A DNA stretch of 64,000 nt from Pagrus major. Taxonomy: Eukaryota > Chordata > Actinopteri > Spariformes > Sparidae. The stretch is taken from assembly GCF_040436345.1 (NCBI RefSeq), contig NC_133232.1:28707315-28771314 (forward strand), written 5' to 3'. A model generated the notes under the pieces. The model did no database searches, had not been told where the DNA came from, and saw only the letters and a list, made by a program, of their open reading frames with translations. Both the position numbers and the translations under genes were made by a program. Below, piece after piece: positions 1-10,636 of the stretch (position 1 is its first letter; the number at the start of each line of letters is the position of its first letter).

Positions 1-1140
1 CTATCATGCTGGCTGAAATGTTACTTTAAAATGTTGTTACCAATTGATTAAGATGTTAAATTATGATTATAGCATGTGAGGCAACCTGTGTATCTTTTTT
101 ACCTATACAAAAATATCTTAAAGGAGAAATATTATACTCATTTTCAGGTTCATAGTTTTATTTTAGTTGCTACTAGAACAGGTTTACATGCTTTAATGCT
201 AAAAAAAACTCACATCCGTTTTCTCATATTGTCCAGTCAGTGATGCAGCACTGTATTCCCCCTCTGTCTGAGTAGCTCTGTTCTCTTTAAAGCCTAGTCT
301 CCTCCGATTGGTCAGTTCACACACGGCAGGGCCAGCAGCGTTAACAACAACAGAGCAGCTGTGCTAAATCAATTCTTATTCTTATTGAATTATGCAAATG
401 TGTGACATGGTGACATAATGTGATGTCACAGAATTAAAGGCAGGACTACTGATGAGGCGTTTCAGGAGCAGTGTTTTCTGTGGGAGAGAGGAGCTTCTGT
501 TGGTGCAGACTTTGACCTTTTAGATGCACAAGAACCTATAGAATACGGAAGGAGAGGAAAAAAGTGAAAAAGCACAATATATATCCTTTAAATTTATTGA
601 GTTTTAAACCAAACTGTTTGTTACTTGGCTGCAAATCCATTCTAAGCTATATTCTGTTGCAATAAAACCTGTTAAAAATGTTCATCGGTCTTTTGGTCAA
701 AACTTTTTCCAAAAAAAGAAATCACTGAGCTAAAACAGTTAACCCACAAAGTACATACTCATATGTGGTGGGAGGACACCTTCCTCGTCTGCTGACACAG
801 TCACATCTGTCATTCCTGGATGTCCTCTTGGCTCTGTGACTCTGTTGGCTGATTGAAGCTTTGGAAACTTACTCACGTCACTGCATGCAAAATATGGCAC
901 CAGCAGGGAGAAGAGAAGAGAGAGGGATGTAGCTCGGTGAAAGGCACGGAGCTTTCTATCACAGGTGGAAGACACAGGTAAGGTACAGTAAGGTAAGTTA
1001 GACATATGAGGATTTATAGTTTTATATTTCTGTTAGGGTCCTTTTAAGAGCGTTTTAGAGTGGTGTTTAGACTGCTAAATTCATTTCCTCGAACGTATTC
1101 AAAACTGCACCTCTTGTAAACATTTCCTTGTTTTGTACAG
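1..1140. other. Upstream region of the ITPK gene, no coding exon recognised
   Basis: I see no convincing coding exon here. Positions about 230-540 resemble a dispersed repeat, with a vertebrate-type CCAAT-like block near 305 and a TGACATGGTGACATAATGTG stretch near 401, but I cannot name the family. A pyrimidine-rich tract ending in TACAG at 1140 looks like a splice acceptor. A non-coding first exon of the downstream kinase gene therefore probably lies in or before this stretch. Short open frames on the minus strand have no recognisable content. Confidence 0.35.
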
Positions 1141-1155
1141 GCACATGTTGGGCCC

Positions 1156-4100
1156 ATGGAGCAAATACACCATCTGCCCTCCACAGTGGACTCAAAGATG
1201 GATGTGACAGATGACAACCACGTGGAGGGAATGAAGATGGAAACAGATAACAAGCAAACAATGGATAATGACTTCACTGCTGGACTATCAGATGAGACGT
1301 ACCAAAATCTGACAATCCGTGAAGGGCCTTCCAGCAGCTGCGGGAGACTCAGAGTTAGATCCAGACCCAGACTCCAGTCGACAAAAAGTTTCCCCCCTTA
1401 CAGTCAGTGTATAGGTGGACTTGGAGAGGATGGAGAGCAGGACAATATGATCACTCATCATCCCAATCTCAGAAATGATGACATGATGAGGGAGGACGTG
1501 AATGAGTTGGTTCAAGGCACAGAAAGAAAAGAGGACTTTGAGTTGAAGGCAAGATGTGCAAGGGGTGAAGTGAAGACGAAATGGAGGACGAGGAGGAGGG
1601 AGAGGTTAGGGGGGAGCTTTGAAGTTGATCCAGACGGATGGGAGAGCGCACAATGGAGTGGGAAAAGACGGGCAGAAGAGACTGAAAGAGAGAGGGAGCA
1701 TGATGATGAGGAGAGGCAAGGGGGCACAAACAGGGAGTGGAAACACTGGAGAAGTAAAAACTCGAGTTTTGAGATAGAGGCAAAAGAGGAAGAGGATGAG
1801 GAGGGGAAGAGATCTCCTGTTTCAGCAGTGGAGGGGGAGAATGAGGGCAGTAGGGAGACCCCAGAGGCTGAAGAAGCTGAGAGTCTGCCAGGGATGGTAG
1901 AGGGCCCCACAACACATCAGTGGTCCTCCCCACATCCAATCCTCTCCAAGATTTTGCACTCCTCCTCCACCTCCTCCTCCAGCTCCTCCATCAACCTCTC
2001 CTCAGCAGAGAGCGATGAGGTCTTTAGCGAAGGAGAGGATGCTGTCTCCAGGAGGAGGACTTTCAGGAAGGTGAGAATGGACGCAGTTTAAAACTACATT
2101 TTCTCTTGTGGAATTAGCCATCTATATATATATGCACTGGCATCATACCTGTGCAAGTGGCTGCTCTGGTTTTCTATGGAAGAGGCCTAAAACTATATTT
2201 CTGAACTGTTCTTTGCACCTGTGGTCCGGTTGATTTGCATAGGCTTGAAAGAGGACTTTGACGAGGACAGATTTGAATGGCGTTTGCATGCCTCGCTGCT
2301 GCTGCTGCTACAGATATGAGAGCAGAGCGGAGCAGACAGAGGGAGGAGGATGAGGGAGTAGATGTTCTCAGTGTAGACTGTAGTTTGCATTGTCAGATAC
2401 TGAAGAGCAGTCTGAGTAAAAGAGTGCTACAGCATCTTTAACGTATTCCATCTTTGTGACCAAATAATAACATTTAGGTGGTAAACATCTGGAAATATCT
2501 AATATAGACATTTTCTTAAAACTACAAACTTTGTTGTTTGAAAGTGTCTCTACTGAGCATGCTCAGGTCTACGTAAGCACCTCTTTGCCATGCCTGTCTG
2601 GTGGCAGCTGTTTTGTGTATATACAAAACAGATCGTAACTGTCGAGGTATGCACTGTTTGTAAACACCAAATGCACTCATAGCAGTTTTTGACGTGCACA
2701 GAAGACTTTAGAGGTGTTTATACTGTATAATGCGCCACAGCTCTCAATCCAAAAGGTTGCATGTTGGTCGACACGGCCAGAGTAAACTAGTGAAATTGAG
2801 ATTTGTCAACTTTGTCCTGAAGATTTGTGTGTGTGCTCCCTTTATCCAGCATTGGAACGTATGACTTTGGTTGAGTACCACAAAATAAAACACTGGGAGG
2901 GGGCATCCTCTCAAAGGATAATGACTAATGCTAATGACTACAGGGTGTTTCTTGATAGTAATAAGTGAAAATGTACTAAATAGTCCCATTTATGTCACCG
3001 AGATGCTACTTTCTAGCTGATTTTGTCGTATTCTTAGTATAATGAGATATTTTCGACTAGAAATTAGACATTTTTGACACATCACAGTGGGGAAAACACA
3101 AGTGTAAATAATAAAATTAATGATGGCTGAATTCTATTTAGCTGCTTTGGTTTCAGGGTCGTGTTATTGTTCATGTTGGCACACTGTCACACTGTCATGG
3201 CTGACCAGGACACTTTATTAGAATGGAGCCATTGATAATGTTCAAAACATCTGTTCAAAGTTAAAATGTTATGTTAGTTAAAATTTCTGTTTTCTTCACT
3301 CTTCTCTGACAGTAAACTGGACATCTTTGGGTTGTGGACAAGACAAGACATTCTAGGAAGTCATCTTCAGCTTAGCAAACACTGATCAACATTTTTCACC
3401 ATTTTCTGATAATTTATAGATCAAACAGATTAATCGAGAAAATAATTGACAATGACAATAACCATTAATTGCAGTACTAACAACAGGCCAGCAGAGTGGC
3501 TGATCCTGGGGGCACACATACAGGTTTAGGTGAATGGGATATTCTGAATAGCCTGCAGGTGAAAGTGTTTGACTGTATGCTATACATAAACCAGGTGTCA
3601 TAACCATCTTCCTAAAAAGCAATGCATGCTGGGACAGGCTCCAGATCCCGAGCACAGTATAGAAAATGGATGATGAGTAATTGTTCTTTACCAACACTGG
3701 CCTCATGTGAAGACAATAACAATCTGTTTTTCTTTGTGCCTCAGAGCCGCTCCTGGAAAACCTTCCTGACCATGATGCACTGGTCACTGCGGCGACAGAG
3801 CTCCTGGGTCCAGCTGGCTGGACATCAAGGCATGTTTATTACAGTTCATCCAAAACAATGGTTACACTTTATAATAATCATCATTAATTAATTCCACATG
3901 TATACTTAATTAAACTGTAGTTAAATGTTCAAAGTTCCACTGTTAACAAATAAAAGTAATGCTCTATAAACCATTTATTAAGCAGTTGTTAAGTGTAAAG
4001 TTGCAGCTGATGTTTATTGTATCCTGTAAATGGTTAATAAATACTGTGTTCATCTATAAACATTATTTAGGTGGCCATTACAAAGTTGCAACAGATTTTT

Positions 4101-6552
4101 ATAAACCTTTCCAATTTCTTAATAAGAAAGCATTTTTCATTGTTAACAATGAAATAACTATTAACTAAAGTTTAATTAACAATACATTTATAATCAATTA
4201 AAGATGGTTAGTCTACAAATTAATCTAACTACTAAAATTATATAGCTTACATTGCCCCACATGTAAATATCAGTGCTGCTGTGTTCCAGCATTTTTATCT
4301 CCAGAATGTCAGCTATTCAAGAGCTAAGAGAAAAACAGTCTTTGAAGTTAGACCTGAATATAGTTTGAGTTTATTCAATAGAAAGCCACAGTTAACCTTT
4401 TTGCTTTATTGAACAAATGAATCAATTATTCTTTGTCCCTTCCTCGCTGTTTTTGCTCTCACTAGGTAACTTCCAGCTGAGTGACAGCGGGGAGGTGTTG
4501 AAGCTGTACAGTGAGGTGGAGGCAAAGTGTCTGGACTCCCTGATGAGAGACTCCCTGCGACCCTTTGTCCCACAGTACCACGGCCTGGTCACCAGGGGGG
4601 AGCAGCGCTATATCCGCCTGGAGGACCTGCTGAGCGGCCTGAGGAGACCCGTCATCATGGACTGCAAGATGGGAGTCAGGTGGGCTTCTTCTCCTAACCA
4701 ACTAACACTGTAGAAATCAGTGTATTTACAGTTAGATGAGAGTGCTTTGTGGGAATAAACATCTAAAAGCTTGATGTGCAGCAGTAAAATTATGTAGGAT
4801 TAATGGGCACATAAAGTTTCATACTGGCCTGTAGGTGGTTGTATTTTCACCTTACATGCTCCCTTTTGCCTTTGACCGGATCTGATTACTCCGGCAGTGT
4901 AAAAGATAGGCTTAACATTACTGTATGTCATGGATTTCATCAGATCTCTTGTTTCAGTCAAATGCTAAATTGGGGATGTAATTTACCCTGGTCTCATTTC
5001 AATACCTCAGAATCCTACCTTGGAAATCCTAAAAAAATGTAATTGTCAAAATTCATGTTGATGAAGGTTCGCAGTCATCCAGGTCATGGTAATTCTAAGT
5101 GCTATATCGTAGGCAACTGGACGTATTTCCGTTTCTTGAAGATGTCTAAGAGGTTTCTTCAGTTCTGAACTGAAGAAGCCTCTTGGATGAGAGGTGAAAC
5201 GTCTTCAAGAAACTGAAACAAGTCCAGTACAGTCTACAAAAAATCTAAATTTACTTTTACATTGGATTTGATCCCTAGCAAATCTTTTTCATGTTTTCCT
5301 CTCAGGACATACCAGGAGGAGGAACTGATCAAAGCCCGGATCAAGGCCCCCCTGCGGAGTGACATGTACCAGAAGATGGTGAAAATCGACCCCTCAGCTC
5401 CGTCAGCAGAGGAACACGCACAGAAAGCTGTGACCAAGTGGAGATACCTTCAGTGGAGGGATACAACCAGTTCTACGTTCACAATGGGCTTCAGGATAGA
5501 GGGAGTCATGGTAGGAGTAAAGACCGGTGAAATCCCTGCACTACTTATGTCACAAATAATATCTGAACTGTTTGATTCTCAACAAGTTTTCAAATGTGCC
5601 ACCTCCACACTGTTGTGTTTATTTTCTCTGTGAGTCAGATGGAGGACGGCAGCGTCCAGCGGGACTTCAGGAAGATTATGAGTTTAGCTCAGGTCACGGA
5701 GGCATTACTCTACTTCACCAGGAGTCAGCTGGACATCCTGGTCAGTTCTTTCTATCATAGGACAGTAGTTACATTACACTACTCTTGCTTTAGAAAACAT
5801 GTCTTAAATCATAGTATGATTTGCAAACAAATAGATCAAGAACCAAATTTTCCAAAAATCTGACTGCACCTAAACAGATTGAGCAGCATCAAAAACTGAA
5901 ATTGAATAAAAATTAGTTGTTTGTTAAATGTTAGTTGCTGCCCTGTGGGTGGATTGAAGAAATAATCCTGTGAACAAGAACTTTACCCATCTGTGTTCTC
6001 AGAAAGCATACCACTCCAGACTCCTGGCTCTGAGCGATGCACTGAAGAATTCATTATTTTTCAGAAGTCATGAGGTTCGTTTACATAAAGACAAAGACAA
6101 ATCTTCACTTGTTGACTTAGAGTGAAAAACAACTCATGGAAAAAGCAGCTAAAGAGAAAAGAATTAGATTCATCCTTGCTTCATATTCTTATAACGAGTC
6201 TGCATTTATTTGACCTGTTCAGGTGATTGGCAGCTCGCTTCTTTTTGTCCACGACCACAGCAGCAAGGCCAATGTGTGGATGATAGACTTTGGGAAGACA
6301 ACCCCCGTGCCCGACACAAGTGAGCTCCTGCACAACGTCCCGTGGACCGAGGGGAACAGGGAGGACGGATACCTCATCGGCCTCACCTCCCTCATCACCT
6401 CTCTGAGCCAGGCCATCAGTGTGGCCTCCTGGCAGCAGGAGGACGACTGTGGAGGAGAAAAAATACCGTTACATGAAAGTACACTGAGGGTTGTGGCTGA
6501 AACAACTCAAATTCAGGATCAGGTGGACAAAACGGCTGCTGTTACACTTTGA
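1156..6552 (+). CDS. Inositol 1,4,5-trisphosphate 3-kinase (ITPK family), 7 coding exons
   Basis: Phosphorylates Ins(1,4,5)P3 to Ins(1,3,4,5)P4, ending the calcium-releasing signal. Exons by splice site and phase: 1156-2070, 3745-3829, 4466-4679, 5306-5510, 5639-5740, 6003-6074, 6223-6552; about 640 residues. Residues 1-305 are one large charged exon with Glu/Arg-rich and Ser-rich stretches, ending in [19 protein letters not shown]. Exon 2 carries the calmodulin-binding segment ([19 protein letters not shown]). The catalytic P-x3-D-x-K-x-G motif is PVIMDCKMG at about 395-403, followed by SSLL at 535-538 and the metal-binding WMIDFGKT near 550-557. The family-typical EGNREDGY also lies in the last exon. 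Intron 2 appears to use a GC donor. The ATG at 1156 is the first in the long frame, just after an acceptor at 1140. Family assignment is certain. The paralogue is not: the catalytic domain differs from what I recall of ITPKA, B and C, so I give no symbol. Confidence 0.93.
5116..5228. repeat. Fold-back (inverted) repeat in ITPK intron 3
   Basis: The two halves are near-perfect reverse complements meeting at about 5165/5167, around the core TTCTTCAGTTCTGAACTGAAGAA. The left arm lacks about 11 nt present in the right arm. The right-arm text (CTGAAGAAGCCTCTTGGATG, AGGTGAAACGTCTTCAAGAA) is, from memory, a very common teleost interspersed repeat. This copy would form a long RNA hairpin in the intron. 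Confidence 0.75.
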
Positions 6553-6828
6553 ACTGCTGAGAGAAGAGACAACGGAGGAGGAGTTCAAACAAGTCAGCTA
6601 AAATCCATTGAAATGTGATGTGGTTGTCTTGTATTTTTAAGTTTTGTTACAAAGACAGATTTAAGAGACTTCTTTCTTCTTTTCTAGGACCAAAACTGTA
6701 CGTTCTTCAAACTGCTGATGCTTTCTTACCAACAGTTGTTTATGTAATTGTAAACTTAGATCTCACCTGCCTGATGTTGTGATGTTCTAAGTTTGATGTT
6801 GTGTTATGTATTATTATCAGGGATTTGA

Positions 6829-6919
6829 ATTAAAGGATGCAGCTGAACTTTTTCCTGGTATTATAACCTGTATACAAAAGTCCTTCACATATTAGACGGT
6901 CTGCCCTAAGTGAAATAAA
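6829..6919 (+). terminator. Polyadenylation signals of the ITPK gene
   Basis: ATTAAA at 6829-6834 and AATAAA at 6914-6919 lie about 280 and 360 nt after the stop codon. Either could end the transcript; I cannot tell which is used. Confidence 0.5.
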
Positions 6920-7380
6920 CAACGAACGCTGCTGTCTGCTCAGTCTTCACATACCCACATCCACCCCCTGATTCATATAATAAACCACAATAGCTTGTGG
7001 TCATGTAAACTACAAACACAGGCAAAAGAAAGAAAAAGGAAAGCAAGCAAACATCCTGTACTGTTTCTTCCAGTCAAAACACAAGATAACACACATGAAC
7101 TTAACAAATTAAATGTACACACTTACATATTAAATTTTTAAATTGCAGTTTAAATCCGTCCAAAGATACCAACTGTGTAAGGGGGAATTCGGGGGAAACG
7201 TGTTTAAAATCATGCACAAGAAATGTAGAGAAGAATATTTCCATGCAATGAAATCTGAGGCTTCAAAGAAAAGTTCAAACAAGCCGACATAGTGTTGTGG
7301 ATGTTATAAAATGCTTCATAAGGCAATCAACTTTGGTGCACTTAATACTTATTTTGGCATTTTCCTTAATTTCCAATAAT

Positions 7381-7566
7381 CGGTCCATAGCATACAGTAT
7401 ATGCATACATGTAAACATATGTATAATTGATCTCTACTTGTACTTTTGACACTTAAGTACATTTAATACCAGATACTTTCAGAGTTTACTCAATTTGTAT
7501 GTGTGACTTCTGATGATATCTTTACTTTTACTCAAGCGTGACTTTTGGGCATTTTATACAACACTG
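7381..7566. repeat. hAT-like interspersed repeat fragment (AAGTACA family)
   Basis: Matches the right half of the larger copy at 48774-49260: shared GCATACAGTAT, CTTAAGTACATTTAA, ATCTTTACTTTTACTCAAG and the end ACAACACTG. The family ends in CAGTG/CACTG, as many hAT elements do. Confidence 0.65.
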
Positions 7567-7637
7567 GTTACCAGTCGTATTCACACAACCTGCACTGATT
7601 TGCTGGAAGACACAGCCCAGAGTTTATTATAAGCACT

Positions 7638-7743
7638 ATACACTCAGTTGCCAGTTTATTAGATACACCTAGCCATAAAAAAAAATGCAGTCACACTTGT
7701 ATTAAATCCTTCCTTTGTGAAGTTATATTGTTCAGCTCTTGTG
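7638..7743. repeat. Dispersed repeat fragment (CCAGTTTATTAGATACACC)
   Basis: CACTCAGTTGCCAGTTTATT followed by AGATACACCTAG is, from memory, a widespread fish and vertebrate repeat motif. A diverged second fragment occurs at about 19652-19692. The sequence seems to continue into the first 132-bp direct repeat. Confidence 0.5.
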
Positions 7744-7872
7744 TTGTGCTGAGGTGTTCCCAACAGGTATTTCAGGTAATTTGTCCACTCCTTTTATTAT
7801 AGGCTGATAATGTAGGTAGACCAAATGCAGCACGATTCAGCAGCACCACAAACTACACATGCCAATAAAGAT
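7741..7872. repeat. 132-bp direct repeat, copy 1
   Basis: Nearly identical to 8581-8712 at a constant offset of 840 bp. I saw only two differences (GTGCT/GTCCT near the start; GGTAGA/GGTCGA in the middle). Confidence 0.9.
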
Positions 7873-8580
7873 TGTAGTGTCTGTGTGTTTCTTATACCTC
7901 CTGAGCTCTGAGTGACAGGACAGGATGGGACAGGACCAGATTCTTCCCTTTAAGTATATGTGGGAAGGTGATAACGTAAAGGTCTCATGTCCAGGATAAC
8001 AACTCATTAGCCCTGTAGTGTGCGTCAGAGAATAGCTAAAGGAAGAGGCCCCACACCGAGGACTGACCAGTTCAGAGGTTCAGGGTTGATTCAACGTATA
8101 CATTTCCATCTAAGTATAGAGAGACTAGCAGGTCAACTTTAGATAACATCAACATAGTGACGCAACACATTCGCTTGAGAGATATCCTATAGAGGTGTTA
8201 TGCAGACCCATTCTTTTCCAACAGGTTAGACGGGCCCTCAGTTCCCCAAAAGTGAACAATTAGAGGAAATAGGCGGGTATGAGCGAACGGACTCTATAAA
8301 GGACCCGCACACCAGAGAACGGGGGTGAATTTTGGTTGATCTCCTAAGACTGAGGGTCCTAGAGGAGTTCTGATAGAGCAGAGGGCAAAGCATTTTGGGC
8401 ATCACTTTGCCGAGATTTGAGAAAACCAGGGAGTGGCCACACTCTGGTTCGGACGCTGGCTTGAGATCTGTTTCAATAAAGATTGCTCTATCATTTCCAC
8501 CCAGAATCCTTTTATCAACATACTACACGCCGACACCTTTGGAGGACGACAGCCCATACACTTCACATGTCTGACAGGAG
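7873..8580 (+). mobile_element. LTR-like segment (possible solo LTR) between direct repeats
   Basis: About 708 bp. It contains CTATAAAGGACC (TATA-like, near 8294) and, some 180 bp later, TTTCAATAAAGATTG (polyadenylation-like, near 8470). That is the spacing expected for the U3-R-U5 of a retroviral or Gypsy-type LTR. It starts TGTAGTG, but I could not fix a CA end with a short target duplication. No gag or pol coding sequence is present. Confidence 0.45.
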
Positions 8581-8712
8581 GTGTTGTCCTGAGGTGTTCC
8601 CAACAGGTATTTCAGGTAATTTGTCCACTCCTTTTATTATAGGCTGATAATGTAGGTCGACCAAATGCAGCACGATTCAGCAGCACCACAAACTACACAT
8701 GCCAATAAAGAT
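8581..8712. repeat. 132-bp direct repeat, copy 2
   Basis: Second copy of the repeat at 7741-7872; it runs on into GAACCAACACCTCTTTAAAA, which is absent after copy 1. Confidence 0.9.
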
Positions 8713-9146
8713 GAACCAACACCTCTTTAAAACAGTACAACATTATAATATAACCCTCACATGGCTCTGATTAACTAACTAGGTGGACTTTGGTGGACCA
8801 GTCCTGGTTGAAAGCTGCCCGCCAGGTGGCGCTGTGTTGTTGTTCCTGCTGAGCGGGACAGTGTGACTGACTCCAGACGGCAGACAGACTCAACTGTGTC
8901 CAGAATCATCCCGACAAACACTACTACAGTAAAAAATTAATCGCAAATTATCCTGTGAATGTTGTGGGAGTCTGTCTGTCTGTCTGAGTCCAGTACAGCT
9001 CGCATCACGTCACTCACCAGAAGGTAAGAAAGTTTTAACAAACTTAAAAATTAACACATCTGGATTTTTTCCTGTTGAGTGTATTTTTTTTTAAGGATAA
9101 TAAGTTGTGAGAGTGTTGCTGAGGGTTGGTGCTGGAGACTTTCAGG

Positions 9147-9216
9147 ATGGACCGGGGGACTTTCTGCCACAGGGGCTACCCGAACCTCGCTGTGGTCGCA
9201 CGTGTGATGGACGACG
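9147..9216 (+). other. Candidate short coding first exon upstream of nxf1
   Basis: An ATG at 9147 opens 23 codons (MDRGTFCHRGYPNLAVVARV, then MDD), ending at a strong donor (G|GTGAGTG at 9216/9217) in phase 1. That phase matches the real nxf1 first exon, so it could splice to nxf1 as an alternative start. I recognise no homologue. It may equally be a chance frame or a non-coding exon. Confidence 0.25.
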
Positions 9217-9496
9217 GTGAGTGCGTGGTACTTTATTAACTTCACATCCAGGTGAGCTGTCGCTTTAGCTTCGGTTCGGAAAGCTTTTAAATCAGGTATG
9301 TTGGGGAATTTAACATAAACACCGACAGGTTGTGATTCTGGTGGCGATATAAGGTTAGTTTAGGTGTTCAACATCCAGCTAATTAGCTTAATCACCATGA
9401 AAGTTAATTCACCTGCTAATCAGCCCAACTGCGCATGCGTCATTGGGCCATGGGCTGGTTGCAGCAGCAGAACTTGTCATAGAAATCACTGTAGTT

Positions 9497-9497
9497 C

Positions 9498-9529
<32 letters not shown>

Positions 9530-9544
9530 AATATATATATATAT
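9497..9544. repeat. (CAA)n and (AT)n microsatellite
   Basis: About ten CAA units followed directly by an AT run. Confidence 0.9.
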
Positions 9545-9916
9545 GAATTGAATGGAGGCTGGTACGAGGTTGTAAACAACAATAGCTTATTTTTCCAGTA
9601 CTGCACAATGCAAATATTTCACGTTATATATAAAAAAAAAAAGTAATCAAAGGTTGAGGTGAATTATATATTTCCAACAAGAAAACACTCAGATGCTGTG
9701 TCGAAGCCCCAGGGACAATAAACCCTTTTCACAGCAGACATTTTGACTTGTCAATGCAGGAAAGAAGGATAGTAGTATTACATGTCAAGTATATCAGCAC
9801 ATAAAATATCAAGGAAAAAAAACAATTAAAGAATAAATAGATAACAACAAAAGTGCTAAAGGAGTGTTATCATTACTTGAATATGCTTTAATACATCCTC
9901 AATCAGAATGATTATA

Positions 9917-10121
9917 CACCACTCAAAATCAGTTAGGGATATTGGCATATTGTAGTGGTTTACTTGATTGTTTATTCTGTGACATCTGAATTTTTATTGT
10001 GTTTTGTAAATATTTTTGGTCCTCAAAAACAATGCAACACATTTCATTTGACTTTTATTGCATATCCATGCACATGCATTAAATGCACCCATAAAAATGA
10101 TAATATATATTTTAAGTGGTC
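9917..10121 (+). mobile_element. MITE, TA-flanked family, diverged copy 1
   Basis: Shares most of its length with the better copy at 21700-21894, for example TTACTTGATTGTTTATTCTG, TGACTTTTATTGCATATCC and ATGCACAT. The right end has decayed; 10121 is approximate. Confidence 0.7.
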
Positions 10122-10299
10122 GTTGAAACCTCTTCTTTAATAAAAGGCACAGCTGTGGAGATGATCTGCTGTGAGAGCTTTGTGTTGCTATAGTAGTAGC
10201 ATGCTAGCTAGCATTTTTTTAGCGACCCACTGAGAGCCGACGTTAGCATAGGCTTCAACTAACTTTTATATAGCGTTGCGTTATTTTCTTGCGGTTTTT

Positions 10300-10636
10300 T
10301 ATTCTCCGACATCGTCTCAAGAGTTGCTTTGTTTGAACTACCCGCGCCACAGTGTCGCTCCGGAAGGGGAAGCTTTTAAAAGTTTTATTTCCGCTGTCTT
10401 ATTGTCAACGCGCAGGAGGAGGAGAAGCTAAGCTAAGCTAGAAGTTACCAGCTAGCTGAAGACTGTCCACTCGATCACGACGTGGCCGCCTTTTGTTTTT
10501 CCCTCAAAACGTCTCGGGATGTTGACGTTTCTTCCATAGTCCGCTGTTTGTGTTTGGCGAAAGACCGAAACGACTAACTGGGAATACTATTTTACACCCA
10601 AGACTGTGTTTTTTAACCAGACACTATTGTAGAAAT
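10300..10636 (+). promoter_or_regulatory. nxf1 promoter and 5' UTR region
   Basis: CpG-containing sequence just upstream of the nxf1 start. It holds CTCCGGAAG (ETS-type, near 10358) and no TATA box. A housekeeping-type promoter is expected for this gene; the start site is not visible. Confidence 0.45.

Larger units (their letters stand above)
6920..9050. other. Intergenic, repeat-rich, between the ITPK gene and nxf1
   Basis: No coding exon is visible. The region is largely transposon-derived and its pieces are listed separately. The rest is AT-rich unassigned sequence. Confidence 0.6.

Noticed and set aside
1469-1939. Long minus-strand frames (156 and 132 residues) opposite ITPK exon 1
   Set aside because: They are the complement of the purine-rich Glu/Arg coding exon, giving Ser/Pro/Leu-rich shadow translation.
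7873-8580. Intact endogenous retrovirus
   Set aside because: No gag, pol or env frames and no second matching LTR; at most a solo LTR.
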